Assembly (NCBI GenBank): GCA_963822115.1
Contig: CAWGGM010000012.1
Coordinates: 1 to 64,000 of the forward strand
Origin: CAWDXG01 sp963822115
Lineage (GTDB): Bacteria > Myxococcota_A > Polyangia > Polyangiales > Polyangiaceae
Length of the DNA: 64,000 nt
Reading direction: 5' to 3'
Below the pieces are notes generated by a model that was given only the letters and a program-made list of their open reading frames with translations, searched no databases and was not told the origin of the DNA. Made by a program: the position numbers and the translations under genes. Below are positions 47,978-57,639 of this stretch, in pieces. Every line of letters begins with the position of its first letter. The stretch's first letter is position 1.

Positions 47978-50078
47978 CTACCAGACGGAGCAGGTGTTCT
48001 TCGGGTGCATGGGGGTGCCGACCTTGCAGGAGAAGGCCTCGGCGAACGCGGGAAGGTTCGCGAGCGAGCCGTCGACCCGCCAATGCGGCGGCGAATGCGG
48101 ATCGACCTGGGCCAGCATGCGGGCGATCGCCGCGTGCTGCTTGCTGCACCAGATCTGCCCGGTCGCCAGGAAGAACTGCTGGTCCTCGGTGAAGCCGTCG
48201 GCCACCTTGACCGTCTTGGCGCCCGCGCGCAGCGTCTTGTACGCGTTGTAGGCCAGCTTGATGCCACCGTTGTCGGCGATGTTCTCGCCCAGGGTGAGCT
48301 TGCCGTTCACGTGCACGCCCGGGACCGCTTCGAACTTGCTGTACTCCTTCACGATGCAGCCCGTCTTGGCCTTGAACTGCTTCTTCACCTCGGGCGTCCA
48401 CCAGTTCTCGAGGTTGCCGTTCTTGTCGAACTGCGAGCCCTCGTCGTCGAAGCCGTGTGTCAGCTCGTGGCCGACCACCATGCCCATGGCGCCCAGGTTC
48501 ACCGGGATGGTCGCCTTCACGTCGTAGAAGGGCGGCTGCAGGATGCCGGCCGGGAAGACCATCTGGTTCTTCTGCGGCCGTGTAGTACGCGTTCACCGTC
48601 GGGGGCGTCATCTCCCACTCGCCGCGGTCGACCGGCTTGCCGATGCGCTTGAGCTGGCGCTGGACCTCCCAGGCCTGGCCGCGCAGCACGTTGGCCGCGT
48701 AGTCGTCGGGGTCGACCTTGAACGGGTACTTCTTCCACTTGTTCGGATAGCCGATGAGGTAGGCCATCGCCTCGAACTTCTCGCGGGCGCGCTGCTTGGT
48801 CGCGGGATCCATCCAGTCGAGCGTGCCCACGTCCTTCACGAACGCCTTGCCGATGGCGTGAACGAGCTTGAGCGCGAAAGCCTTGCTGTCGCCGCCGAAG
48901 CGCTGCTTGACGAACGGCTGCGCCAGAAGCTCGCCGAGCTCCGCGTCGGTCGAGGCCACGCAGCGCTTCCAGCGCGGCTTCTGCTCCTTCTGCCCGGTGA
49001 GGACCTGGCGCATCTTGAAGTTTTCGTCGACGAACTTCTTCGGCAGGGCCGGCGCCATGGCATTGATGATCTGCCACGCGAAGTAGTTCCGCCACTTCGG
49101 CATGCTGACCTTGGTCAGCAGCTCGTTCATGCCGGAGAAGAACTTCTTGCTGGTGACGTTGATGTTCTCGATCTTCGGGAAGCCGAGTCCATCGAAGTAG
49201 CGGTTCCACTCGAAGTGCGAGGCGAGCTTCTCGACGCCCTTGCGGTCGACCGGGTTGTACAGGCTCTTCGGGTCGCGCCGCTGGACCTTGGTCTTGCTGA
49301 TCTCGGCCAGATCCGTCTCGACCTCCATCACGTCCCTGGCGGCCTGTTCGGCGGCGTGCTTGTTCCAGCCCGCCAGCGTCATCATCGCCGCGACGTGTTC
49401 CTGGTACTTCTTGCGGATCTCCTTCGATTTGGCGTCCTGCTTCGTGTAGTAATCGCGGTCCGGCAGGCCCAGCCCATCCTGGTCGAGGTAGGCGATGTAG
49501 CGCGTGGCGTCCTTGAAGTCCTGGTCCGACGACACGTCGAACAGCGCCCAGATGCCGTCCTTGTGCAGCTCGGTCACCAGCGCGGAGATGGCCTTGACGC
49601 TGCCGAGGTGCTTGGCCTTGGCGAGCAGCGGCTTGATCGGCTTGAGCCCCGCCTTCTCGACGGCCTTCTCGTCCATGCACGCGGCGTAGTAGTTGCCCAG
49701 CTTCTGCAGCCCGGGCTTCTCGCTCTTCTCGGCCTTCTCGGCGTCTTGCAGGATCTTCCGCAGGACCTGCTCGTTCTTCTTGTGGATGACGTTGAAGCTG
49801 CGGACCCAGCGCGACCTGTCGCCGGGGATCTTGGTGTTCTTGATCCAGTTGCCGCAGGCGAACTGGTAGAAGTCCTGACAGGGGTCGACGCTGTGATCGA
49901 TCGCCTTGGCGTCGAGCCCTACCGAAGCCAGCGAAACCTTCTCGACCTTGGGGCCAGGCGGCGGCGCGGGCTTCGCGCTAGCCACGGGCGGCGTAGCAGG
50001 CGGCGGCGCAGGCTTGGCGCAGCTCGCGGCCAGCGCGAGGCCGGCAGCCAGCGGGATCAGGGGTGCAATCTTCCGCAT
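47978..50078 (-). pseudogene. M13-family (neprilysin-like) metallopeptidase, one-base frameshift
   Basis: Lipoprotein signal (LAASCAKPAPPP), then the long M13 N-terminal domain (DPCQDFYQFACGNWIKNTKI, the family hallmark) up to VNAYYTA. Near 48570 the frame changes; the continuation (QMVFPAGILQPPFYD, zinc site GHELTHGFDDEGSQFD, GENIADNGGIKLAY, C-terminal CSVW) is in the next frame. Total length is 3n+1. As written the first product lacks the zinc site. M13 genes are normally about 680-700 codons, and this one would be 700 if repaired, so a sequencing error or recent mutation is likely. Confidence 0.82.
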
Positions 50079-50207
50079 CGAATTCTCCAGTACTCGGGGC
50101 CCCGTGGGGCGGCGCGGTCCGCATATAACACGTCACGACGGCCCCCGCGGCGCCGCGCCCCGACCAGCGCCAACTCCGCGGGATGCGTGACCATTCCCGC
50201 CCCGGGA

Positions 50208-51395
50208 CTAGGGGCAGACGGGAGCCAGCGCAGCGAACTCGCCGAGCAGCTCCGAGTAGCTCTCGATGCGCCGGCTGTTGTGGGCGGTATCCGTGAACTG
50301 GAACATGATGCGGTGGCTGTCCGGCGCGACACCCGTGCCGAAGTAGGCGTCAACGTCGGAGCTCCTGTTGCCGAAGCCGTACTCGATGACCAGACCGCGT
50401 TTCTGCTCCGCCTGGATCTCGCCGGTCTTGTACGTCGCCGCGGCACTGTTGAGCGCGCCGGTCAGCGTCGTCGTGGTGTGCACGATCCCCGGCGGATAGC
50501 CGTACTTGTCGAGGAACTCCCGCGTGCGCCCGACGAGGAACTCCGGACGGGCCGTGAGATAGAACGGCCGGTAGCCCTTCTTTGCGAGCTCGTCGAGCAC
50601 CTGGGGGGAGTCGGGATTCGAGTTCGGGGTCGAGCCCGTGAGGAGGGAGGTAAACTCTGCCGTTTCCTGGGTCGTGAGCGTTCCGTCCACGTCGCTCGCG
50701 AATAGGTGTGTCCCCTGGGGCACGACTTCGATGTACAGGTCGGTGCTGCTCAGGTCACCGGCGACGACCAGGTGCACGCGATGCCGGCCCAGACCGAGCT
50801 CCTTACCGGCCGGGATCTGGAAGTAGATGCGCCCGCCACTGTCGTCGACGCCTTCTTCGGTCGCGTGCTGGTTGTCCTGGGTGGTGATGGCCGTGCCGAG
50901 CTTCTCCCAGCTCCCGCTGCAGCCGCGCAGCAGGTAGATGTCGACTTCCTCGTCTTTCAGATCCTTGTCGGCAATGCCGTAGGCGAACTTGCCGATGATC
51001 CACTGCGGCTCGCCGGGCGTGAGGAAAAGGTCGCGGCCGCGGTGATTGGGCGAACCGCTGGCGACGATCGCCGGCGACTCGAAGCTGTGGTGCCAGGAGC
51101 GTTTGGTGAGCGGCGGCAGCGGGGCATCGCAGGTCTTCGGCGGGACCCAGGGCGTGCACGGGGCGCCGCCCGTCCCGCCGCTCCCGCCGCTGCCCGCCAC
51201 GGCACCGGTGCCACCACCGCCGCTGCTACCCGCGGTACCGCCACTGGCCGCGGAGCCGCCACTACCGGCGGAGCCGCCACTACCGGCCGTTCCGTACTGG
51301 CCGCCGTAGCTGTTGCCCGTTGCCTGGCTCGATGCGCCGCACCCCGTGGCCAGAGCGACCACCGCCACCCATGCGATAACCGATATCCGACGCAT
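50208..51395 (-). CDS. lipoprotein with LNS2/HAD-like domain
   Basis: 395 residues. Signal peptide with lipobox ATGC, Gly/Ser/Ala linker (about 30-80), a beta-sandwich-like region (about 95-225) and a C-terminal HAD-type domain. In the last, FASDVDGTLTTQE carries the DxDGT nucleophile motif, and RPFYLTARPEFLVGRTREFL and PPGIVHT follow, as in the LNS2 domain of lipin and PITP/Nir proteins. Possibly a secreted phosphatidate phosphatase or a lipid-binding relic. The start at 51395 gives a clean signal peptide. Confidence 0.78.
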   Translation of the reverse strand: MRRISVIAWVAVVALATGCGASSQATGNSYGGQYGTAGSGGSAGSGGSAASGGTAGSSGGGGTGAVAGSGGSGGTGGAPCTPWVPPKTCDAPLPPLTKRSWHHSFESPAIVASGSPNHRGRDLFLTPGEPQWIIGKFAYGIADKDLKDEEVDIYLLRGCSGSWEKLGTAITTQDNQHATEEGVDDSGGRIYFQIPAGKELGLGRHRVHLVVAGDLSSTDLYIEVVPQGTHLFASDVDGTLTTQETAEFTSLLTGSTPNSNPDSPQVLDELAKKGYRPFYLTARPEFLVGRTREFLDKYGYPPGIVHTTTTLTGALNSAAATYKTGEIQAEQKRGLVIEYGFGNRSSDVDAYFGTGVAPDSHRIMFQFTDTAHNSRRIESYSELLGEFAALAPVCP

Positions 51396-51498
51396 TCCGA
51401 TGGCTCTTCCAGCAAGCTGCACGATTGGCAGCGGAGCGAAACGATCGTAACAAAATGCGGGCGCGCCGTCCCGGGGGTATTATCTAGAGGAAGTGGAG

Positions 51499-51858
51499 AT
51501 GCTACGTCGTCCCGCTCGGCTGGCTCTCGAGCTGGCTTTGATCTCGGTCACCTGCTGCTGGCCCGCGGTCGCTTCTGCACAGAAGCCCGGCAGCGAGGTG
51601 ATCGATCCCTGGACGCCGCACAAGCCACCCACCCGGGCCTTCCCTCCTCTGCCCGCCTCGACGTGGCACGGCCCGAACGGCAGCGAAGTGATCAACCCAT
51701 GGCGGGGCTCGCAGCAGAAAGTCCACAAGCGCGAACAGCCGTTCATCATCGATCCGTGGCACAAGCGACGCCGCGCCGCGCGCACGCACGAGCGAAAGCA
51801 CGCCGTGCCCACGGCCGCGTTTCCGCCGCTCGACGTGGTCGACCCGTGGGCGCACTGA
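51499..51858 (+). CDS. small secreted protein with four IDPW motifs
   Basis: 119 residues. Signal peptide (about 1-28, cleavage near ASAQ). The rest has the motif [VI][IV][DN]PW four times: SEVIDPWTP, SEVINPWRG, FIIDPWHK and DVVDPWAH, with basic His/Arg-rich linkers and two RAFPPL/AAFPPL segments. No family is known to me. GAGG lies 8 bases before the ATG at 51499; a GTG two codons earlier is possible. It converges on the Rieske-FAD reductase gene. Confidence 0.7.
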   Translation: MLRRPARLALELALISVTCCWPAVASAQKPGSEVIDPWTPHKPPTRAFPPLPASTWHGPNGSEVINPWRGSQQKVHKREQPFIIDPWHKRRRAARTHERKHAVPTAAFPPLDVVDPWAH

Positions 51859-51931
51859 CGCGACAGCTGTCCCCCCAGACCGCGACGTCGTGCGGGCACG
51901 CGCGGCGGGTCGGCCACCTGGAGACAGTCAC

Positions 51932-51954
51932 ATTGTCTGTCCAGTCTAGACAAT
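51932..51954. terminator. inverted repeat between convergent genes
   Basis: ATTGTCT (51932-51938) pairs with AGACAAT (51948-51954), and overlapping GACAG/CTGTC elements lie just before. It sits between the stops at 51858 (+) and 51983 (-), so a bidirectional terminator is the simplest reading. Confidence 0.45.
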
Positions 51955-51982
51955 CAGCGTAACTGGCGCGCGTCCCCGGGCA

Positions 51983-53569
51983 CTACGCGGGAGCGGGCAC
52001 CAGCTCGTGCAGAGCGGTCTCGTCGCCGCGCTCCATTGCCGCCTCGGCTTCCAGGCTCACACGATCGCGACCGATGGTGGCAATGGCGAGCGTGCGCCCG
52101 TCGCTGCGATACGCCACGGCGCAGTCGAGCGCGGCGACGTTGCCCGCCACGTCGATGCGCTGCCACGACGGCGCGTGCCCCACGTAGGCGATCGGCGTGT
52201 CGTAGTGCTGGCTCCAGAAGAACGGCACCGCGTCGAACGGCACCTTCTGGCCCAGCATGTTGCGCGCGGCGACCTGACCCTGGCGTTCGGCGACTACCCA
52301 GTGCTCGATGCGCACCCGCTGTCCGCTGTGCGCGTCCGGATAGCACGCGATGTCGCCGGCCGCGTAGATACCCGGCACACTCGTCCTGAGCTGCTCGTCC
52401 ACGCTGACCCCGTGGTCGAGCTCGGCGCCGGCGCTCGCTGCAAGCTCCACCCGCGGTCGCACGCCGATTCCGACCACGACGAGCTCGGCGTCGATCGAAG
52501 CACCGTCCTCCAGTGTCACGCTGGAAGCGTCGATGCGCGCGACCGTCTCCCCCATGTGGAACACCACACCCTTGTCCTCGTGCAGCCGCCGGATGGCGTC
52601 GCCGAGCTCGGCGCCCATCACGCGTTCCAGCGGACGTGCCTCGGGGGCCACGACATGCACCTCGAGGCCCCTGACCGAAAGCGCCGCGGCCGCTTCCAGG
52701 CCAATGAAGCTCGCACCGACCACCACAGCTCGCTTCGCCTTGCCGGCCCCGTCGATCAGCGCGCGGCTGTCGGTGAGGCTGCGCAGCGCGTGGACGTGCG
52801 GAAGATCGGCGCCTGGCACGTCGAGCCTGAGCGGGGCCGCACCCGTGCACAGCAGCAAGGCGTCGTAGTCGAGCTCGGCACCGTCCTCGAGCAATACGCG
52901 TCTCGCCGCAGCGTCGATGCGCTCGGCGCGCGTGCCGGTGCGGAGCTCTATCGCGTGAGTTTCATAGAAATCTCCGGAACGAAGCGGGATCCATTCCTCC
53001 TGAGCGGTGCCGGCCAGGTAGTCCTTCGACAGGTTGGGACGATCGACGGGCCCGTGGGGTTCGGAGCCGACCAGCGTGACCGGGCCTTCATAGCCCTGGC
53101 GGCGGAGCATCTCGGCGGCCGCGTTGCCGGCTGCGCCCGCCCCGACGATGACGACGCTCCGCGGCGGCTGTGCAGGAGCGGAGGCACTGACGGAGACGTT
53201 GCCGCCGGGACGTCGCTCTGCACCCTCGAGTTGTTTCCTGCCGAGCACGACCCATTTCCTGCCGCGACGCTCGACGCGATAGCAGGGCAGCGCGTCCAGA
53301 GCCGGAGCACGCTCGGCCTCGCCGGTGCGGAGATTGAAACAGGCGTGATGCCACGGACACCGCACGCTCTGTCCCACCACCAGTCCGTCGACGAGCGGAG
53401 CGCCGTAGTGCGTGCAGTTCGCGCCCACGGCGAACACCTGCTCACCCTGTCGCGAAAGCAGGACGGCCTCGTCGCCCACATGCCCGACCAGTAGCGCGCC
53501 GTCTCCCAGCAGATCGTCCTCGACGCCTTCTGCGAGATCGGGACCCTCGACGTTCGTCTTGCCACCCAT
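51983..53569 (-). CDS. Rieske [2Fe-2S] - FAD pyridine nucleotide-disulfide oxidoreductase
   Basis: 528 residues. The N-terminal Rieske domain has CTHYGAPL (Cys52, His54) and CPWHHACF (Cys71, His74). A two-dinucleotide-fold reductase follows: FAD site VVIVGAGAAGNAAAEML (about 139), NAD site AVVVGASFIGLEAAAAL (about 283) and the second FAD motif GIYAAGDIACYPD. This is the AIFM3/ferredoxin-reductase-like architecture; it probably passes electrons from NAD(P)H to an unknown acceptor. GGAGGGGAAAG lies before the ATG. Divergent from the hybrid kinase. Confidence 0.9.
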   Translation of the reverse strand: MGGKTNVEGPDLAEGVEDDLLGDGALLVGHVGDEAVLLSRQGEQVFAVGANCTHYGAPLVDGLVVGQSVRCPWHHACFNLRTGEAERAPALDALPCYRVERRGRKWVVLGRKQLEGAERRPGGNVSVSASAPAQPPRSVVIVGAGAAGNAAAEMLRRQGYEGPVTLVGSEPHGPVDRPNLSKDYLAGTAQEEWIPLRSGDFYETHAIELRTGTRAERIDAAARRVLLEDGAELDYDALLLCTGAAPLRLDVPGADLPHVHALRSLTDSRALIDGAGKAKRAVVVGASFIGLEAAAALSVRGLEVHVVAPEARPLERVMGAELGDAIRRLHEDKGVVFHMGETVARIDASSVTLEDGASIDAELVVVGIGVRPRVELAASAGAELDHGVSVDEQLRTSVPGIYAAGDIACYPDAHSGQRVRIEHWVVAERQGQVAARNMLGQKVPFDAVPFFWSQHYDTPIAYVGHAPSWQRIDVAGNVAALDCAVAYRSDGRTLAIATIGRDRVSLEAEAAMERGDETALHELVPAPA

Positions 53570-53703
53570 CTTTCCCCTCCTTGGGACGTGAGTCGTATGG
53601 TTTCGCGGCTTTGCACGAGAATGTAGTCCCGTCCGTCGACCGCGTCAGCCCCTCCGTACACCGACCGTTGCGCTCGCCTGCCGTCGTCGTAGCATCGCAG
53701 GAA

Positions 53704-55416
53704 GTGACCGAGGGGCCCGCGTCAGCCGACGACATCGGCGAGCTCGATAGAGCCGAGCTCGAGGAGCACGCGCGCGCCCTGCGCGCGGTCGTATCGGTCG
53801 CCGACGCGGTCCATCTGTCGACCGACTTCGCCGACCTGGCCGAGCGTGCGGTCGATGCCATCGTGACGTACACGCGCTACCCGTCCGTGGGTCTGTTCCG
53901 GGTGAACCGCGGCGAGCAGCGGCTCGAGCTGGTGGCCATCCGCGGCTTCGGCCCCGAGGTGACCAGAAGCGCGCAAACGCTGCCTCTCGAAGGCAGCCTC
54001 ACCGGGGTCGCCGTGCGCGAGAAGGCCGTGGTCACCTCGCACGATCTGGCACGCGACGGGAGGCTCGAGCCGCGAACGAAGACAGCGCTCGAGCACGAGG
54101 GATTCGTCGAGGTGGCGAGTGTGCCGCTGCTGTTCCAGGACGAGGCCATCGGCGCCCTGAACCTCATCTACAAGCACACCGCTGATCTGTCGCCGCACGA
54201 GCGGAGCATCCTGCTCGCGATCGGCCAGACCATTGGCATTGCCATGCACAACCGCATCGCCGCCGAGGAGCGCCGGGCACTCGACGAGCGCTTGCGCCGC
54301 GCCGAGCAACTCGAGAACCTCGGTGTGCTGGCAGGCGGCATCGCCCACGATTTCAACAACCTGCTCATGGCGATCATGGGAGCGATCTCGCTCACGCGCG
54401 GCAGCGTTGCCGACCCCGAGCTGAGGACGCTACTGGAGGAGGCGGAAAACGGCTGCCGGCGCGCCAGCGCCCTGGTCCGACAGCTTCTGACTTTCTCCCG
54501 CGGCGGCGCGCCACTCAAGCGCGCGACGGAGAACGTCGCAGCGATCGTGCGCGATGCTGCGGAGTTCGTGCTCCACGGCCGGGACATCGTGTGCGAGGTC
54601 CAGGCGGCGGACGAGATCGGCACGATCGAGATCGATCCGACCCAGCTCGCGCAGGTCGTGCAGAATCTGGTGCTGAACGCGGCCCAGGCTTCCGCACCCG
54701 GCAAGCGCGTCGTCGTGAAGCTGGAGCGGCGCGAGCACGACACCCCCGCACCGCCGCTCGAAAAGGGCCCCTACCTCGCGCTCTCGGTCAAGGACGAAGG
54801 CTCGGGTATCCCTGCCGATCGCCTCTCGCGCATCTTCGACCCGTACTTCACGACACGTCCCGCGGGCAGCGGGATCGGATTGGCCACGACGCACTCCATC
54901 GTGACACGTCACGGCGGACGGATCTGGGTCGACAGCGACGTCGGCAAGGGCTCGACGTTCCATGTCGAGATCCCGATAGAGGAGTCGAGAGTCCAGGCTC
55001 CGTCGTCCGACCAGGATGCGACGATCCCCACGGACCTGCGCGTGTTGGTGGTCGACGACGAGCCCGCGGTCCGCCACGTGCTGGGACGCATGCTCTCGAG
55101 GCACGGCAGCAACGTCGGAGAAGCGTCGAACGCGACCGAGGCTGTCGCGCGTTTCGCCCAGGCCAAGGAAACGGGCAAGCCGTTCGACCTGGTCATCCTC
55201 GACCTGACACTGGTCGGAAGCGAGGGTGGCGTGCAGATCCTCCAGCATCTGCGGTCGCTGCAGGAGGATGTGCGGGTGGTGGTTTCGAGCGGCTACTCCG
55301 AGGACGCTGCCATGTCGCAACACAGCAAGCTGGGTTTCGCCGCCGTCCTGCCCAAGCCGTACACGTTTCGCGAGCTCGACAAGGCCCTGGTGACGGCACT
55401 TTCCTGGGCCGGATAG
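53704..55416 (+). CDS. hybrid GAF-sensor histidine kinase with receiver domain
   Basis: 570 residues from the GTG at 53704. A GAF domain (about 38-185; DFADLAERAVDAIVTYTRYP) precedes a coiled segment. The H-box GGIAHDFNNLLMAIMGA has phospho-His 215. The ATPase domain has N-box NLVLNAAQAS, DEGSGIPADRLSRIFDPYFT and GSGIGLATTHS. The C-terminal receiver (about 445-570) has VVDDEPAVRH, phospho-Asp 500 (LVILDLTL) and Lys in LPKPYTF. Soluble, so probably cytoplasmic sensing. The reading frame stays open to 53581 but without a credible start signal. Confidence 0.88.
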   Translation: MTEGPASADDIGELDRAELEEHARALRAVVSVADAVHLSTDFADLAERAVDAIVTYTRYPSVGLFRVNRGEQRLELVAIRGFGPEVTRSAQTLPLEGSLTGVAVREKAVVTSHDLARDGRLEPRTKTALEHEGFVEVASVPLLFQDEAIGALNLIYKHTADLSPHERSILLAIGQTIGIAMHNRIAAEERRALDERLRRAEQLENLGVLAGGIAHDFNNLLMAIMGAISLTRGSVADPELRTLLEEAENGCRRASALVRQLLTFSRGGAPLKRATENVAAIVRDAAEFVLHGRDIVCEVQAADEIGTIEIDPTQLAQVVQNLVLNAAQASAPGKRVVVKLERREHDTPAPPLEKGPYLALSVKDEGSGIPADRLSRIFDPYFTTRPAGSGIGLATTHSIVTRHGGRIWVDSDVGKGSTFHVEIPIEESRVQAPSSDQDATIPTDLRVLVVDDEPAVRHVLGRMLSRHGSNVGEASNATEAVARFAQAKETGKPFDLVILDLTLVGSEGGVQILQHLRSLQEDVRVVVSSGYSEDAAMSQHSKLGFAAVLPKPYTFRELDKALVTALSWAG

Positions 55417-55514
55417 TCCTGTGCAGCGCGGACTCTAGCCCGGCCCAGGGGCTGCGGGCGCCCGGCGGCTGACCGATATCAACAGCGGTGCCCACGCCCG
55501 CGCCTGCCCGCCGT

Positions 55515-56078
55515 ATGCTGCATGCAGTGACCGACCGGGACACAGCGGCGCAGCCTGTGCATCCCACCCGCCGCACGTTCCTCCGGGCCGGGCTGGGCGT
55601 GGTCGCGCTACTCGCGGCCGGCCGGGGTGGACTGGCGATCCTGCGCGGGCGCCCACCGCGCGTGCAGGGGCTGCTGGCGCTCGACGACCAGGAATTCAGG
55701 ACGCTCTCGGCGGTAGCGCGCGTGCATCTGCCGCGCGGCGGTCCCATCGCACCGGGCGCGGACCAGCTCCAGCTGGCGCGCGCTTTCGATCGCTACCTCG
55801 CCGACGAACCGCCGGAGATCCAGAGCGACGTGAAGCATGCGCTCGGCCTGCTCGAATACGGCCCGCTGCTATTCGAGGGGCGGCTCGTCACATTCTCGAA
55901 TCTGTCGCCCGCCCAGCAGCTCGCACACTGGAAGCGCTGGCTCGACGGCAAGTCGGTGCTCAGGCGGCAGATCTCCTGGTCGCTGAAGAAGTTCCTGTCG
56001 CTGGTCTACTACGACAGCCCCGCCGTATGGCCTGGGATTCACTACCCCGGACCGTCGTTCTCGCGGACCACGCCATGA
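55515..56078 (+). CDS. Tat-exported small subunit of a GMC dehydrogenase (gluconate 2-dehydrogenase subunit 3-like)
   Basis: About 187 residues. Twin-arginine signal TRRTFLRAGLGVVALLAAG, then a helical domain (LDDQEFRTLSAVARVHLP, YGPLLFEGRLVTFSNLSPAQ, FLSLVYYDSPAVW). This matches the layout of gluconate 2-dehydrogenase subunit 3-type proteins that accompany GMC flavoenzymes. Its stop overlaps the start of the GMC gene (ATGA). The exact start is uncertain (GTG 55488, ATG 55515, or a GTG further in); none has a good Shine-Dalgarno. Confidence 0.75.
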   Translation: MLHAVTDRDTAAQPVHPTRRTFLRAGLGVVALLAAGRGGLAILRGRPPRVQGLLALDDQEFRTLSAVARVHLPRGGPIAPGADQLQLARAFDRYLADEPPEIQSDVKHALGLLEYGPLLFEGRLVTFSNLSPAQQLAHWKRWLDGKSVLRRQISWSLKKFLSLVYYDSPAVWPGIHYPGPSFSRTTP

Positions 56079-57607
56079 GTGGGAGCATCGTCGATCTGTC
56101 GAAGCACGCGCCGCCGCAGCGGCTCGATGCCGAGATCTGCGTCATCGGCTCCGGCTGCGGCGGCGGAACCGCAGCGCGCGTGCTGGCCGAGGCCGGGCAC
56201 GACGTGGTGGTGCTGGAGGAAGGGCCCGACCTGACCGGGCAACAGCTCACGCAACGCGACGGCGCGATGTACGACCAGCTGTACATGGACCGCGGCGGGC
56301 GTGCGACCGACGACCAGTCGATCTCGATCCTGCAGGGACGCGCGCTGGGCGGAGGAGGCGTGATCAACGCCTGCGACGTGGTACCCATCCCGGATGGGGT
56401 GCTGGCTTTCTGGCGGCAGCGCTTCGGTCTTTCCGGGCTTACGCCCTGGGCCCTGGCGCCGCATGTGAAGGCCGCGCTCGAGGATCTGTCGGCCAATCCC
56501 ATCGCAGACGGCCAGCTCAACCGGGCCAACCAGCTCTTGCGCGCCGGGGCGGAGGCGCTCAGCCTGCGCGGTGCGCCGATGATCCACAACCGCGTCGGCT
56601 GCATCGGGCTGGGGACCTGCCTGATCGGCTGCCCGGCGAACGCCAAGCGCAATCCGCGCTTCGTCTCGATCCCCAAAGCGGTCGACGCGGGAGCACGCTT
56701 CTACCTCAGGTCCAGAGCGGTACGGATCGACTACGGCAGGGACGAGGTCAAGCGCATCCAGGTGCGGACGCTCGACCCGAAGGGCTATCACGAGCAGCAC
56801 TCTCTCGAGGTGCGGGCAAAGATCGTCATCCTGGCCGCAAACGCCATCGCCAGCGCCCAGCTGCTGATCCGCTCCGGGCTCGGCAACCACCACGTCGGGC
56901 AGCATCTCTCGCTGCAACCGCAGCTGCCGGTGACAGCGTTCTTCAAGGAACCGGTGGTCGCGTTCCGCGGTATCCCCCAAGCGTACGCCGTAACGCACTT
57001 CGAGCAGAGCGATCACCCCGACCACGGGCTGTGGGGCTTCCGGATCGAGGCGATCATGGGCACGCCGGGCATCGTCTCGACGCTGTTGCCTTTCACCGGC
57101 ATGGCAGGAAAGCAGATGATGACCGCATACGATCACATCGCGGCGTCGCTCTTGCTGGTTCCGGACTGGCCGTCGGGCGCGGTGCGCGTGTCGTCGGGCG
57201 GGCGCCCCCTCGTCCGCTACGAACATCGCGAGGATCACAAGGCGCGGCTGCGCCAGGCCATCAAGGCCACAGCGCGCATCTACCTCGCTGCAGGTGCGGA
57301 GCGCGTGATGGTGCCCGTACTGCCCCCGCTCGAGATCCGCTCGGAAAAGGACCTGGACAAGGTCGATGCGCTGCGCTTCGACCCGGTCAGCGCACCGCTC
57401 CTGTCGGCCCACCAACAGGGCGGCGTCCGCTTCGCGCCGTCCGCGCGCGACGGCGCCGCCGATCCCGACGGGCAGGTGTACGGCAGCCGCGACGTGTACG
57501 TGTTCGACTCGTCGGGCTTCCCGTCGAGCTCGTCGACGCACACCATGACCCCGATTATCACGATGTCGCGCTACCTTTCCGCGCGGCTGCTGTCGCGGCT
57601 GGCCTGA
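56075..57607 (+). CDS. GMC-family FAD oxidoreductase
   Basis: 510 residues. FAD-binding VIGSGCGGGTAARVLAEAG (about residue 24), the ALGGGGVINACDVV loop, CIGLGTCLIGCPANAKRNP with clustered Cys as in choline/glucose-methanol-choline relatives, and the C-terminal substrate/FAD segment VFDSSGFPSSSSTHTMTPII. Start ATG at 56075 overlapping the previous stop. With the Tat partner it probably forms a periplasmic dehydrogenase complex exported as a hitch-hiker; electron acceptor unknown. Confidence 0.87.
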   Translation: MSGSIVDLSKHAPPQRLDAEICVIGSGCGGGTAARVLAEAGHDVVVLEEGPDLTGQQLTQRDGAMYDQLYMDRGGRATDDQSISILQGRALGGGGVINACDVVPIPDGVLAFWRQRFGLSGLTPWALAPHVKAALEDLSANPIADGQLNRANQLLRAGAEALSLRGAPMIHNRVGCIGLGTCLIGCPANAKRNPRFVSIPKAVDAGARFYLRSRAVRIDYGRDEVKRIQVRTLDPKGYHEQHSLEVRAKIVILAANAIASAQLLIRSGLGNHHVGQHLSLQPQLPVTAFFKEPVVAFRGIPQAYAVTHFEQSDHPDHGLWGFRIEAIMGTPGIVSTLLPFTGMAGKQMMTAYDHIAASLLLVPDWPSGAVRVSSGGRPLVRYEHREDHKARLRQAIKATARIYLAAGAERVMVPVLPPLEIRSEKDLDKVDALRFDPVSAPLLSAHQQGGVRFAPSARDGAADPDGQVYGSRDVYVFDSSGFPSSSSTHTMTPIITMSRYLSARLLSRLA

Positions 57608-57639
57608 CGCGCGCAGCAGCAGCGTGATATCTTCACGGC

